A stretch of 64,000 nt of DNA from DASQPR01 sp963797605 (GTDB lineage Bacteria; Actinomycetota; Actinomycetes; Mycobacteriales; Micromonosporaceae): NCBI GenBank assembly GCA_963797605.1, contig CAWCPX010000009.1:620001-684000 (forward strand), read 5' to 3'. Shown here piece by piece: positions 1-9,347 of the stretch; positions within the stretch are counted from its first letter, which is position 1; each line of letters begins with the position of its first letter. A model generated the notes under the pieces. It was not told the origin of the DNA, made no database searches, and was given only the letters and a program-made list of their open reading frames with translations. The position numbers and the translations under genes were made by a program.

Positions 1-356
1 GGCGTGGCCCACAGGCCGAAGTTCAGCACGTGCGCGTCGCCGCACAGTTGCACCGTGAGCCCGCTGTTCGGCCGCGATGCCAAGTCACCGGCCATCACGG
101 CGGCCGCGCCGCGATAGAAGTTCCATGGCGACACGGCCATCCGCCGGTGCCGGATCGGCACCAGTTCCGGCGCCCGCATCCGGTTCTGCGCCAGGATCGT
201 CGTCAGCGCGTCGTGGCCCCGACCGGCCGCGGGCCATTCGCCGAGCGGCCGGCGCGGCGCCCGCTTGCGAGCGGCCTTGCCCGATCTGCGGCGCTCCCCG
301 GTCGTCGCGGAGAGATCGTGGACCGGCGTGGCCTTCGAGGAGCGCGACCCCGGCAT
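1..356 (-). CDS. DUF2252 family protein, N-terminal part (runs off window)
   Basis: The gene reads leftward from an ATG at 356 and stays open to the window edge, giving 118 visible residues. After a basic N-terminus comes the family block PIRHRRMAVSPWNFYRG followed by a GDAHVLNFG motif, which identifies DUF2252, a kinase-like fold family of unknown function usually about 430-460 aa. A GGGGGA stretch just upstream of the ATG can act as ribosome binding site. It is divergent from the next gene, leaving about 200 bp of shared promoter DNA. The C-terminal three quarters lie outside the window. Confidence 0.8.
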   Translation of the reverse strand, partial: MPGSRSSKATPVHDLSATTGERRRSGKAARKRAPRRPLGEWPAAGRGHDALTTILAQNRMRAPELVPIRHRRMAVSPWNFYRGAAAVMAGDLASRPNSGLTVQLCGDAHVLNFGLWAT

Positions 357-563
357 ATCCGTCCCCCGAACCTGACGACGATTTTGCTCTACGTTATCCG
401 CTTTATCACCAACAAACAGCATTTTGCGTGGTACGCGACTCCGCCAGGCAATATGGGTACCGCCGGTGCGCAATATAGGCATCCGGCTCCGATTCGGCGG
501 TGTGACTCCCTTCCTACCGTTACGGAGCAGGGATCGTCACCCGCGGCGAATCGGGGAGCCGTT

Positions 564-1286
564 ATGTCCATCGTGGAGCACGACCACCGGCGCATCGGCG
601 CGGCCGCGCCGGTCGACGTCACCGGACTGCCGACGCGGCGATGGGCGGGTGTCCTCCTCGATCCGCTGCCACCGGCCGGGCGGGCGACGCTCGCGTCCGC
701 GCGATGGGTCGTGCCCGAGGTGTCGACGGCCGACCCAGCCGGCCGCGACGACCTCACGATCGCGTTCTGGGTGGGCCTCGACGGCGGCCCGGGCGCCGGC
801 CTGCTCCGCGCCGGCATCTCAGCGCGCGTGCGACCGGGTACGCGCACGAGGCAGGTCCGCTACGACGCGTGGACGCGCTGGGACAGCGACCCGTCGAGGT
901 CACCGGCGATCGCCACCCGCCTGCCCATCGGTGCCGGGGACAGCGTCGCCGTCACGGTGTGCGCCGACGAGACGCGCCTCGGCCTGGTGCGGATGGCGAA
1001 TCTGACCCGAAACCTCACGATGACCACCGCCGTCCGGGCCCCGGCCGGCGTCCGCATGGGCAATCCGGCCGCGGCGTGGATCGTCCAGGGCGTCTCGGCG
1101 ACCCTCCCGGCGTTCTCGCCCGTCTCGTTCACCGAATGCGCCGCGAGTTCGGCCGGCGAGACCTTCCACCTCGCGCCCGGCGGCGTCGCGTTCGACATCG
1201 CCCGCGAGCGTGGCGGCCCGCGCCTCACCCGGACATCGATCACCTCACCGACGTCCGCCGTGGTCGGCTGGAACGGCTTCGTGTAA
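564..1286 (+). CDS. Glutamic peptidase (G1/eqolisin)-fold protein lacking the catalytic pair
   Basis: A 240-aa protein. The ATG at 564 is preceded by GGGGAG with a 5-nt gap. Residues about 65-190 follow the eqolisin pattern: FWVGLDG, then LLRAGIS, a YDAW-x-RW segment, a GD turn, and WIVQGV before a PVSFTEC strand. In the fungal enzymes the catalytic Gln lies in the L-L/W-Q-x-G segment and the catalytic Glu in WIVE. Here those positions are Arg82 and Gln165, so peptidase activity is unlikely. No signal peptide is evident. It may be a binding protein of concanavalin-like fold. The fold call comes from motif order only. Confidence 0.65.
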   Translation: MSIVEHDHRRIGAAAPVDVTGLPTRRWAGVLLDPLPPAGRATLASARWVVPEVSTADPAGRDDLTIAFWVGLDGGPGAGLLRAGISARVRPGTRTRQVRYDAWTRWDSDPSRSPAIATRLPIGAGDSVAVTVCADETRLGLVRMANLTRNLTMTTAVRAPAGVRMGNPAAAWIVQGVSATLPAFSPVSFTECAASSAGETFHLAPGGVAFDIARERGGPRLTRTSITSPTSAVVGWNGFV

Positions 1287-1387
1287 CCGTGTTGCCGGGC
1301 GGTTCGCGCGGGTAGCGTCGAAAAGAGTCCTGGCCGAGGAAGGTCACACAGAATGCCACCGCGGGGTGACCCGCGCGGGAGGTCCCG

Positions 1388-1747
1388 ATGGCGACAGATT
1401 TCGATTCCAACTCCGACACCGGTGCCGAAACCGACGCCGACATCACCGCCGGTTTCGACGACGACGGTGCCCGGCGCGACCGCCGCGAGCACGGCGGCGC
1501 CTCGGCGCGGCCCGACGACGACGAACTCGATCGCCGGACCGAACGCGAACGGGTCGCCGCCGGGCTGGCCGACTACGACCCCGACGACGTCCCGCCCGCG
1601 ACCGACGCGCCGCCGCCCTTCGACGTCACCACGACCGACGCCTACATCGAGGAGAAGGCGGAAGCCCGCCGGCAGAGCGAGAATTTCGAGCTCTATCCGA
1701 TCGACGACGAGCACCCCTTCCCTCCGAGCCACTACGACCGGTCGTAG
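1388..1747 (+). CDS. Small acidic hypothetical protein
   Basis: A 119-aa protein, very rich in Asp, Glu and Arg, with no membrane segment or cysteine. GGGAGG lies a few bases before the ATG. The first half is a charged low-complexity stretch; the C-terminal part (IEEKAEARRQSENFELYPID) is more ordered and probably the conserved core. I do not recognise a family. It opens a run of five short plus-strand genes (1388-3257) with small gaps that may be co-expressed. Confidence 0.6.
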   Translation: MATDFDSNSDTGAETDADITAGFDDDGARRDRREHGGASARPDDDELDRRTERERVAAGLADYDPDDVPPATDAPPPFDVTTTDAYIEEKAEARRQSENFELYPIDDEHPFPPSHYDRS

Positions 1748-1807
1748 GCCATGTCCGGTCGATCACCTGCGGGCTGCGGCGGTCCGCGACAACGGCCGGT
1801 GGCCTAG

Positions 1808-2056
1808 ATGCCGCTCGGTCCGCAGCCGCGAGGCGCGCGTGGCACGGTGGAACATCCGTATTCAGCGTTGCGCCTGAGGTTGGTGTTGGCCGTGTTCGGT
1901 CTCGTGGCGAGCCTTGCCGGAGCCATCGTCGTGTGGGACATCGGTTACACCGCCATCGCGATCGCGCTGTGGGTGATCGCCGGGACCGCGTTGATCGACG
2001 TCGGCGTCATTCTGACCCGGCTGCGGCGCGGCGCCCAGGGTGGACGGCGCTCGTGA
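1808..2056 (+). CDS. DUF6343 family small membrane protein
   Basis: An 82-aa protein with two predicted membrane helices (about residues 22-43 and 47-69) behind a short polar N-terminus. The YSALRLRLVLAVFGL start of the first helix is the signature I associate with the actinobacterial DUF6343 family. Function is unknown. A basic C-terminal tail (RLRRGAQGGRR) suggests the ends face the cytoplasm. The ribosome binding site is weak, so the start is less certain than the frame. Confidence 0.6.
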   Translation: MPLGPQPRGARGTVEHPYSALRLRLVLAVFGLVASLAGAIVVWDIGYTAIAIALWVIAGTALIDVGVILTRLRRGAQGGRRS

Positions 2057-2192
2057 AGGTCGCCATCGACAGCCATCGGGCACGCCGAGCGGCTAACCTG
2101 ATCCACGAGATCCCCAGTGGTGGGCCGGCCGTGCGATCGAGGCCGGTGACCGGAAGACGGCACGTGCCGCGTGCGAACAGACAGGACATCCG

Positions 2193-2441
2193 ATGGCGAG
2201 CACCGACGAACACGCCGACCTCAACCGAGCCCGCGAAAGCGCCCGTGAGGTCCATCGAGCGGCCGAGGCGATGCTGGAGTTCGCCCAGCGCATGTCCCCC
2301 GTCGTCACGCCGTCCGAGATGGCCGAATACGACAATCTCGTCGCCCGCGAGTCCGCCGCGGTGAGCCGGCGGGTGGAGGCGTTCGAGCGGCTCGGATTCG
2401 GTGTGGCCAGCCTGGAGGCGACCGGCGATCCGGACAGCTGA
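2193..2441 (+). CDS. Small helical hypothetical protein
   Basis: An 82-aa protein predicted to be almost entirely alpha-helical, with a heptad-like pattern through residues 10-70. AGGA lies about 7 nt before the ATG. No cysteines and no membrane segment. It resembles short actinobacterial helical proteins without assigned function. It sits 30 bp before a DUF2795 gene in the same direction and may share its transcript. Confidence 0.55.
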   Translation: MASTDEHADLNRARESAREVHRAAEAMLEFAQRMSPVVTPSEMAEYDNLVARESAAVSRRVEAFERLGFGVASLEATGDPDS

Positions 2442-2471
2442 CCGATCCATTCGCAGCGAAAGGCGACGATC

Positions 2472-2849
2472 ATGGAGCGTGGAAGCAACAAACACTCACC
2501 CGAGGTCGACGACCAGATGGCCGCCGAGGCGCGGGGCGTCATGCGAGCGCCGGGCAGCGGACGGGTCGACGACGGTCGCGATCCCGAGCCGATCGGCGAC
2601 CGCGACGAGCCGGCGGGCACCGGCGATCCGCTGATCACCGATCCCGAGACGCACCCGCATGAGGCACTCGCCCGGTTCGCGTCCTACCTGCGCCGCACCG
2701 CGTTCCCGGCCGATCGCGCCCACCTGCTGATCGAAGCCAACGACAACCACGCACCCGACGACGTGCTCGACCTCATCTCCGCTCTTCCCGACGGCAGCTA
2801 CCGCACCGTCACCGAGGCGTGGGAGAAGACGCCGGGCGCCACGTCATGA
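2472..2849 (+). CDS. DUF2795 domain protein
   Basis: A 125-aa protein. The disordered N-terminus begins with the KHSPEVDDQMA-type lead often seen in actinobacterial DUF2795 proteins. The C-terminal half (about 60-118) is the domain itself: an ASYLRR helix, an A-x-x-N segment, then DVLDLISALPDGSYRTVTEA. The family is small, cytoplasmic and of unknown role. AAAGGCG precedes the ATG. The following gene encodes a second protein with the same LPDG-x-Y end motif. Confidence 0.7.
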   Translation: MERGSNKHSPEVDDQMAAEARGVMRAPGSGRVDDGRDPEPIGDRDEPAGTGDPLITDPETHPHEALARFASYLRRTAFPADRAHLLIEANDNHAPDDVLDLISALPDGSYRTVTEAWEKTPGATS

Positions 2850-2894
2850 CGTCATCCAACGCGCGCCCCCGGCAGCGATCGGCAAGGAGTCAAC

Positions 2895-3257
2895 ATGGCC
2901 ACATTTGAAGATCTACTCTCGGCGGTGTTCGCCGGCGACGACCGGCTCAGTCGCGACGAGATCGCGCGCCGCATGGCCGCCCAGGACGGCCCGAACGATG
3001 CCAGGGTCGCGTTGGACGCGCTTCCCGACGGTGACTACGCGCTCCACGAAGCTCTCGACAGCCTGACCGATCTCACCATCCCGTTCGACGTCTCCGGCGA
3101 GGAGCCGACCGAGGTGCGCACGGGTTCGGACCAGGTGTGGGATCCGGCCGATTTCGCCGTGGCCCAGGGCTGGGACCCGACGCCCGGCAACATCGAGCGG
3201 GCCCGGCAGGCACTGGCGAAAGACGGTCCGGCCGCCATCGAACGCACGGTCCCGTAG
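2895..3257 (+). CDS. DUF2795-like small protein
   Basis: A 120-aa acidic protein with a clear AGGAG seven bases before its ATG. Residues 1-60 (FEDLLSAVF, then ALDALPDGDYALHEALDSL) resemble the DUF2795 core of the preceding product, especially the LPDG-x-Y turn, although overall similarity is low. The C-terminal 55 residues contain a WDPADFAVAQGWDP segment. No enzyme motif is visible. It ends 10 bp before the converging FUSC gene. Confidence 0.6.
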   Translation: MATFEDLLSAVFAGDDRLSRDEIARRMAAQDGPNDARVALDALPDGDYALHEALDSLTDLTIPFDVSGEEPTEVRTGSDQVWDPADFAVAQGWDPTPGNIERARQALAKDGPAAIERTVP

Positions 3258-3267
3258 CGCGGCGCGA

Positions 3268-5633
3268 TCACGGCGCGGCGACGTCGGCGGCATCCGCGGC
3301 GTTGGCGGCGTCGCCGCGGTTGGTGTCGTAGTCGACGACGGCCATCTGCAGCGCGGTCGCGAGTCGCGCTAGCGCGCCGTCGAAGAGCTGCAGGTCGCTC
3401 AGCGCCAACATGGTTCGGCTGTCGTCGGCTGGCACGCCCCGCATCGCCCGTTCGACCAGCGATGCCGAGCGGGTATAGGTGTCGTGGTCGCCGGTGGAGA
3501 TGCGGTGCTCGATCGCGGCCATGCTCGCGCGGAGTTGCTCGACAGCCGTCTCCATCTGCGCCGTGTCGGGCAGATGCGCCTGCTGCGCGCAGACGGCGAA
3601 GGATCGGGCGTAGTTGCGGGCGGCCGAGCTCACCGACCGGATTTCGGTCAGCTGAGCGGAGTTCCGGCCGAACGTGCCCCGGCGCAGCGGAGCGGCGGCA
3701 GCTTCCAGCGCGGCGTACGCGGCGTCCATGTCGCGGATTTCCGGTCGGGGCGAGCGGTGATCGTGGTCGAGGAGCCGGTCGAGGGAGGCGTTCATCATCT
3801 CCGACAGCGACCGGAACCACAGCAGGACGCCGGCGGTCAGGACCCGTTGCGGGCGCAGCGGCAATACCAGCAGCACCGTGACCAGGACGGCGCCGACACC
3901 GATCGCCGTCTCCCCCAGCCGCAGCACCAGCAGGTGCCAGCTGAACTCGCCGAGCTGCGCGTAGAGCTGCGACAACGTGACCGTGATCCCGATGACCATG
4001 AAGGTGTAGTTGACGCGGATCGAGGTAGATGCCGAGGAACAGGGAAACGATCACGATCAGGAGCGACGACCAGACGTGGCCGCCGGTGAGGTGCACGAGC
4101 AGGTCGCCGACCACGATGCCGATCGCGGTGCCGGTGACCCGGAAGATCGCCTTGCGCACCTGTTCGCCGGAGTTCGTCGTCGCCATGAACGCCAGGAACG
4201 TCGCCAGCACGGCCCAGTAGAGCCGCTGCCCGGAGACGAGGTCGCCGACGATGATCGCGATCGTCGCCGCCACGGCGACCTGGATCGTGGCGCGTACGTA
4301 CGGCGGCAGGGCGGCCCGGTCCAGCGCGCTGCCGCGGCCGGGTGTGGTCGAGGCCTCGGTGCTGACCGGTCCGGAGCCGGGCAGCCAACCGGCGGTGAGT
4401 TCGACGGCGGGGGTGAACGCGGCCGGTTCGCCGTCGGCGCGCCGTTCGATGGCGGCACTGAGTTCGTCGCGGGCGGCCAGATAGCTCAGCGCGGATCCGG
4501 CCAGGCGCTGCGCGACCACGTCGACCGGGCGTCACCGGTCCGGACCTGCCGGAGTTCGGTCGGACGTGGCCGTCGACCGTGCCCCGGTCGTCGCCGCCGG
4601 ACCGCCGTCGACGCACGCCCGCGCCGAGAGCCCGCGACCGCGTCGTCGGCCCGCCGTTCCGGGAGCGCCGACCGGCGAACCGGGCGATGTTCGAGAGCGC
4701 CAGGTCGGCGTCGAAAAGGCGCTGGGCCTCGATGTCGGCGGAGTCGGGGACGGATTCGGCGAGTTGGGCGTCGATCATCAGGGTGCACTCGTTGAGCCGC
4801 ACGCAGTTGGCGGCGAGCCGGGTCGAGCCACGGCTGCCTCCCGGTCAGTCCTGCCGCGGCCAGCACGGCGACGCTGAGGGTCAGCAGCCGGTCGGCCCGG
4901 CCTTCCAGGAGCGGCGCATCCGGGCCAGCGTACGCGTCAAGATCGCGGGCGGAAAAGCGTGAACCGGACGATGAGCGATGCGAGGACGCCGATGCCGAGA
5001 AGCGCCGCGATCCAACCGAGTGGCTGAGTTGGATCTCGGCGTGCAGGAAGAAGCCGAGGAAGCCGCCGTTGAACATGACCAGCCCGGCGGCCACCCCTCG
5101 CGGGCCGAACCGGCGCACGTAGACGGCCGCCGAGATCAGCACGACCAGCCAGATCAGCGACGCCACCCGGTAGGGGCCGAGCGCGATACCGACCGTCATC
5201 GCCGCGAACATCGGGATCGGCAGGAACAGCGTGGACAGGATCTGCCCACGCGCGGTCTGGTCGGTGACCGAGAAGCCCGGCCATCATCGCGATCAGGCCG
5301 ACGATCAGCAGCGCGACGATCAACAACGCGTGGTCGGCGGTCGCGCCACCGCGGGCGCGGCCGGCCGACGCCGGGATCTGCAGCGCGCCCGTCATCCTGC
5401 ACGAACGGGTCGGCGAGCACGACGCCGACGCCGATGCTGAGCACCGCCTGCAGGGCCAGTCGCAGTTGCGTGCGGCCCGGGGTCGGCACTGACCAGCTGA
5501 TCGGCGGCGTCGCGGAGGTAGTCGCGGACGGATCGGGCCCGAGGGACCAGGGTCAGTACGTCGTCGGTCAGCCCGCGCGAGGCACGGGCGAGCCGACCAC
5601 CGGGAACGGAACCGTCACGTCCACATGATCCAT
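3268..5633 (-). pseudogene. FUSC family membrane transporter, broken by about nine frameshifts
   Basis: Fragments in all three minus frames join into one FUSC/aromatic-acid-exporter-like protein of about 780 aa. From an ATG at 5633 they run through RGLTDDVLTLVPRARSVRDY, a first helical bundle (TQLRLALQAVLSIGVGVVLA, PMFAAMTVGIALG), a cytoplasmic linker (DLDAYAGPDAPLL, CVRLNECTLMIDAQLAE), a second bundle (ATIQVAVAATIAIIVGDL, SLFLGIYL, MVIGITVTLSQLY) and a C-terminal helical domain. Each break looks like a one-base insertion or deletion while the residues on both sides stay conserved, so sequence error is as likely as true decay. It is divergent from a hemerythrin gene. Confidence 0.7.
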
Positions 5634-5762
5634 CGTCGCTGCTCCCGCCTTCGCGACGCCCCCTCGGCCAGTCTGCTTCCGGATCGCTCGCGCTGCCGGC
5701 CGTCCTGCCGATCATGGCGAGGCGAGGCGGATTCCAGGCGACGATCCGGCAAGCTCGAGCAG

Positions 5763-5789
5763 TCCTGAATACCGCGTTTGTATTCAGGA
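5763..5789. promoter_or_regulatory. Inverted repeat, likely operator, between FUSC and hemerythrin genes
   Basis: TCCTGAATAC, seven bases, then GTATTCAGGA form a perfect 10-bp inverted repeat in the divergent promoter region, followed at once by the palindrome CTACGTAG (5791-5798). It is AT-richer than its surroundings. No run of T follows, so it reads as an operator rather than a terminator. The binding protein is unknown. Confidence 0.5.
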
Positions 5790-5888
5790 TCTACGTAGAG
5801 CGCCGCCAGTCGTCGTCTGGGAACGCCGCAGCCCACCAAGATCGGCAGGACAGGGCCTAGGCTAGGAGAATCGAGGGGAGTCGCGATC

Positions 5889-6338
5889 ATGGTGATGCTG
5901 GCCGGTGGGGACCTGATCGACGTGTTGATGAACCAGCATCAGCAGATTCGCAACACGCTCAGCCGGGTGCGCGCCCAATCCGGGTCGGCGCGTGCGGCCG
6001 CGTTCGACGAACTGCGGCTGCTCCTGCGAGCCCACGAAGCCGGCGAGCAGGAACTCGTGCATCCGGCGACCCGCGATTTCGCCGGTGAGGGTGACATCGC
6101 CGGCGCGCGGCTGGCCGAGGAGCAGGCCGCCGACCGCACGTTGACCGAGCTTGTCGAACTCGGTGTCGATCACACGAGCTTCGACGAGCGGTTCGCAGCC
6201 TTCCACGACGCGGTGCTGCGGCACGCCGAACTGGAAGAGGAGGAGGAGTTCCCAACGCTGCGGGCCGTGCTCACACAGGAGCGCCTGATCTCCCTCGGCG
6301 GGCGGCTGCTGGCGGCCGAGGGGCAGCCCGGCGCCTGA
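5889..6338 (+). CDS. Hemerythrin HHE domain protein
   Basis: A 149-aa four-helix protein with the spaced His/Glu pattern of the HHE family: MNQHQQIRN near residue 18, LLRAHEAGEQELVHP around 53-64, and FHDAVLRHAELEEEEEFP near 105-122. Members bind a di-iron centre and may sense or buffer oxygen, NO or iron. GAGGGGAG lies upstream of the ATG; an in-frame ATG two codons later is an alternative start. It ends 9 bp before the converging malate synthase gene. Confidence 0.8.
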   Translation: MVMLAGGDLIDVLMNQHQQIRNTLSRVRAQSGSARAAAFDELRLLLRAHEAGEQELVHPATRDFAGEGDIAGARLAEEQAADRTLTELVELGVDHTSFDERFAAFHDAVLRHAELEEEEEFPTLRAVLTQERLISLGGRLLAAEGQPGA

Positions 6339-6347
6339 TCGGTGCCT

Positions 6348-7949
6348 TCAGGGCATCCGCGCGTACGCGGGCAGCGTCAGGAACTCCACGAAGTCGTCGC
6401 GCGAACGCCACCTCCTCGAACGTCTCCCGGGCCGGCCGGTAGTCGCCGGTGTCGCCGAGCGTGACGAGTTCCTCGGCCACGATCCGGCGGACGAGGTCGG
6501 CGGTGACCGGCGTCCCGTCGCTGAGCGTGGCGCCGCTGTGGATCCACTGCCAGATCTGGGAGCGGCAGATCTCGGCGGTCGCGGCGTCCTCCATCAGGTT
6601 GAAGATCGCGACGGCGCCGGTGCCGCGCAGCCACGAGGCGAGGTATTGCAGCGCGACGCTGACGTTCGCGCGCAGGCCCTCCTCGGTGACGCTCGCCGGG
6701 CGTCGGCCCGGACGTCCAGGATCTCGGCTGCGGACACGTCGACCGGCTCCCGGGCCGTGTCACGCTGATCCGGCCGGTCGCCGAGCACGGCGGTGAACAC
6801 CTCGGCACACAACGGCACCAGGTCGGGATGCGCGACCCAGGAGCCGTCGAAACCGTCGCCGGCCTCGCGCTCCTTGTCGTCACGCACCTTCGCCATCGCG
6901 CGCTCGTTCACGGCCGGGTCCCGCCGGTTCGGGATGAACGCGGCCATCCCCCCGATCGCGTGCGCGCCCCGCCGGTGGCACGTCTGCACCAGCAGGCTCG
7001 TGTACGCGCGCATCATCGGCGCCGTCATGGTCACGGCGTTGCGGTCGGGCAGCAGGAAGTCGTCGCCGCGCCCCCGGAACAGCTTGATCATGCTGAACAG
7101 GTAGTCCCAGCGGCCCGCGTTCAGGCCGGCGGAGTGGTCGCGCAACTCGTAGAGCATCTCGTCCATCTCGAACGCGGCCGGGACGGTCTCGATGAGCATA
7201 GTCGCGCGGATCGTGCCGTGCGGGATCCCGAGCGCGGCCTGGGCCTGCGTGAACACGTCGTTCCAAAGCCGCGCCTCGAGGTGGCTCTCCATCTTCGGCA
7301 GGTAGAAGTAGGGCCCGCTGCCCGCGTCGATCTGCCGCCGCGCGCAGTGGAAGAAGTAGAGGCCGAAATCGAAGAGCGCGCCGGCGATCGGCTCACCGTC
7401 GATGAGCACGTGCTTTTCCGGCAGATGCCAGCCGCGCGGGCGGACGACGATGGTCGCGAGATCAACGTCCTGTTTCAGCGCGTACGCCTTGCCGGCCTCC
7501 CCCACGAACGTCAGCTCGCGCGTCACCGCCGCCAGGAGGTTGCGCTGCCCGTCGACCATGTTGCGCCACAGCGGGGTGTTCGCGTCCTCGAAGTCGGCGA
7601 GCCAGACCTTGGCACCGGAGTTGAGCGCGTTGATGGTCGTCTTCGCGTCCGTCGGACCGGTGATCTCGACGCGACGGTCGCGCAGGCCCGGCGCGGGTGA
7701 CGCGACCTGCCAGTCGGCGGCCCGGATCGCCGCCGTTTCCGGCAGGAAGTCGAGGCTCCGGCCGCTGTCGATCAGGGCGCGGCACTCGGCGCGGCGAGCG
7801 AGCAGTTCCTGGCGACGCGGTTCATGCCGGCGGTGCAGATCGGCCAGGAACCGCAGCGCCTCGGTGGTGAGGATGTCCTCGACGCGGATCGGGTCATCCC
7901 CGGCGTCCGCAGGTGCGCTGATCTCGACGCCGGCCGGCCAGGTGCCCAT
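6348..7949 (-). pseudogene. aceB: Malate synthase A, two frameshifts near the 3' end
   Basis: About 533 aa when joined. Malate synthase condenses glyoxylate with acetyl-CoA in the glyoxylate shunt. The ATG at 7949 follows AGGAGG. The long first frame holds the family blocks NALNSGAKVWLADFEDANTP, VVRPRGWHLPEKH, GPYFYLPKMESHLEARLW, MLIETVPAAFEMDE and FDGSWVAHPDLVP. Near 6710 the frame shifts to NLMEDAATAEICRSQIWQW, and near 6400 it shifts again before the expected end DFVEFLTLPAYARMP. Both breaks look like single-base errors in an otherwise complete gene. Isocitrate lyase is not in the window. Confidence 0.85.
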
Positions 7950-8125
7950 CGGATCCTCCTGCGAATGGCGATCGGGGCGAGAACGGGTACGAACGGCATG
8001 CAACCGCGCGCACCGCCACGATAGCGAGTCGCCGTCGGGCTGTCGGTCACGGTCGGGCGGGCGTCACGTCGGGTGCGACGTGCTCGGTCAGGAAAGCTAC
8101 GTCGGCGGCCTCGGTCGGGCGAGCT

Positions 8126-8245
8126 TTAGGTCGGCGGCGACGGGATCTCCGGATCGGGGTCGGTCGGGCCGGGGCCCGGATCGGGATTCGGCGGGTCCGG
8201 CAGCGGGACCGGCGGGTTCGGCTGGCGGGGATCGGGAAGCGTCAT
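8126..8245 (-). CDS. Proline-rich 39-aa peptide
   Basis: A very short gene: 18 of 39 residues are proline, in alternating PDP, PNP and PGP units, with scattered Asp. AGAGGTGA stands 6 nt before the ATG at 8245, which favours translation. Proline-rich peptides of this size occur in other actinomycetes, but I know no function. It lies between malate synthase and another small gene, all on the minus strand. Confidence 0.45.
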   Translation of the reverse strand: MTLPDPRQPNPPVPLPDPPNPDPGPGPTDPDPEIPSPPT

Positions 8246-8263
8246 CGCGTCACCTCTCTTGCG

Positions 8264-8494
8264 TCACGTCGAGGTCCAGCGCACGAGGCGAGCGTCAAGC
8301 CGGCCCTGGTGCGCGGTGCCGGCATGACCGGCCTGCCCGTCGCATCGGATCGCGACCTTGCCACCGGACGTCGAGATCGTGTGCGAAGCGGTGCAACGGC
8401 CCTGTGCGCCGTCGTCCGCCCACGATTGGCTCGTGGGTGCCTGCACCTCCGATGCCGCTTCGCCGGCGGTCGCCGAGGCGTCGGTCTCCTGCAT
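8264..8494 (-). CDS. Small Cys/His hypothetical protein
   Basis: A 76-aa protein. GAAGGAG lies 6 nt before the ATG at 8494 (a GTG one codon earlier is an alternative). The C-terminal half has C-T-A-S-H, then IRCDGQAGHAGTAHQGRLDA: two Cys and several His at spacings that could bind a metal, followed by a basic RLVRW end. I do not recognise a named family. It ends 18 bp before the proline-rich peptide gene in the same direction. Confidence 0.5.
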   Translation of the reverse strand: MQETDASATAGEAASEVQAPTSQSWADDGAQGRCTASHTISTSGGKVAIRCDGQAGHAGTAHQGRLDARLVRWTST

Positions 8495-8588
8495 CACGAT
8501 CTCCTTCGTCCGGGGCCCGCGCCGTGGCCGTACCCCTCGAACATGATTCTTCTCTTACCCTGGCCCTGCCGTCGCAAACCCCGGCAAA

Positions 8589-9299
8589 TCAGCCCTGGCG
8601 CCGGGCGATCACGATATCGGGCGTGTCTTCGTCGACGGCGACGAACCCGGCGGTCGCCAGTTCAGCCGCGAACGTGTCGGCCGAGACCAGATGACCGTCG
8701 AACGTCTCGATCTCCGACCGCAGGATCGTCTCCGCGCGGATGACACGGTAGGTGAACCGCCACCGCACCACGTCTTCGGAGGTGCGTTCGGCGGTCATCT
8801 CGCCGGTGTACGTGTCGCCGCCCAACCGCCACGCCGGCAGATCACGGCGGGATGGACCGCACTCCGACGGTGGCCGCTGCACGACGAGCCGGCCGCCCGG
8901 CACCGTGGCCCGGGCCAGCACGGCGAGTGCCGATGCTCGGGTGGGCGCGTCCATGCTGGACATCGTGTTCAGGCAGAGCGCGAAATCGACGGCGCCGATC
9001 AGCCCGAATCGCTGGATCGGCACGGCGTGTACCCGTACATGCGCCAGCAACTCCGGTCGGCCCGCGAGCCGGCTCAGCAGCACCGCCCGCATGCTGGCCG
9101 ACGGTTCCACCGCGTGCACGGTCACGTCGACGCGCCGCGCCAGCAGCCCGGTGGCGATGCCGGTGCCCGCGCCGACGTCGAGCACACCGACCCGCGGCGC
9201 GCCCAGCCAGCGGTCGAGAAGCCGCTCTGCCGTGGCGAGGAATTCCGTTGCCTGCAACAGGTCGTAGAACTCGGCCGACACGTCGTAGGAACGGGACAT
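8589..9299 (-). CDS. Class I SAM-dependent methyltransferase
   Basis: A 236-aa protein. Motif I is VLDVGAGTGIATGLLA (about residues 39-54), followed by an acidic VEPSASMRAV turn, DFALCLNTMSSM in the motif II position and ATVPGGRLVVQRPP for motif III. The N-terminal SAEFYDLLQA is typical of this Rossmann-fold group. The substrate cannot be read from the sequence. It is divergent from the Na+/H+ antiporter gene with about 50 bp between them. Confidence 0.75.
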   Translation of the reverse strand: MSRSYDVSAEFYDLLQATEFLATAERLLDRWLGAPRVGVLDVGAGTGIATGLLARRVDVTVHAVEPSASMRAVLLSRLAGRPELLAHVRVHAVPIQRFGLIGAVDFALCLNTMSSMDAPTRASALAVLARATVPGGRLVVQRPPSECGPSRRDLPAWRLGGDTYTGEMTAERTSEDVVRWRFTYRVIRAETILRSEIETFDGHLVSADTFAAELATAGFVAVDEDTPDIVIARRQG

Positions 9300-9347
9300 C
9301 CGATCAGGTTAAACCGTGACGGCCGCCGATCAGACAGAATGGTCGCC

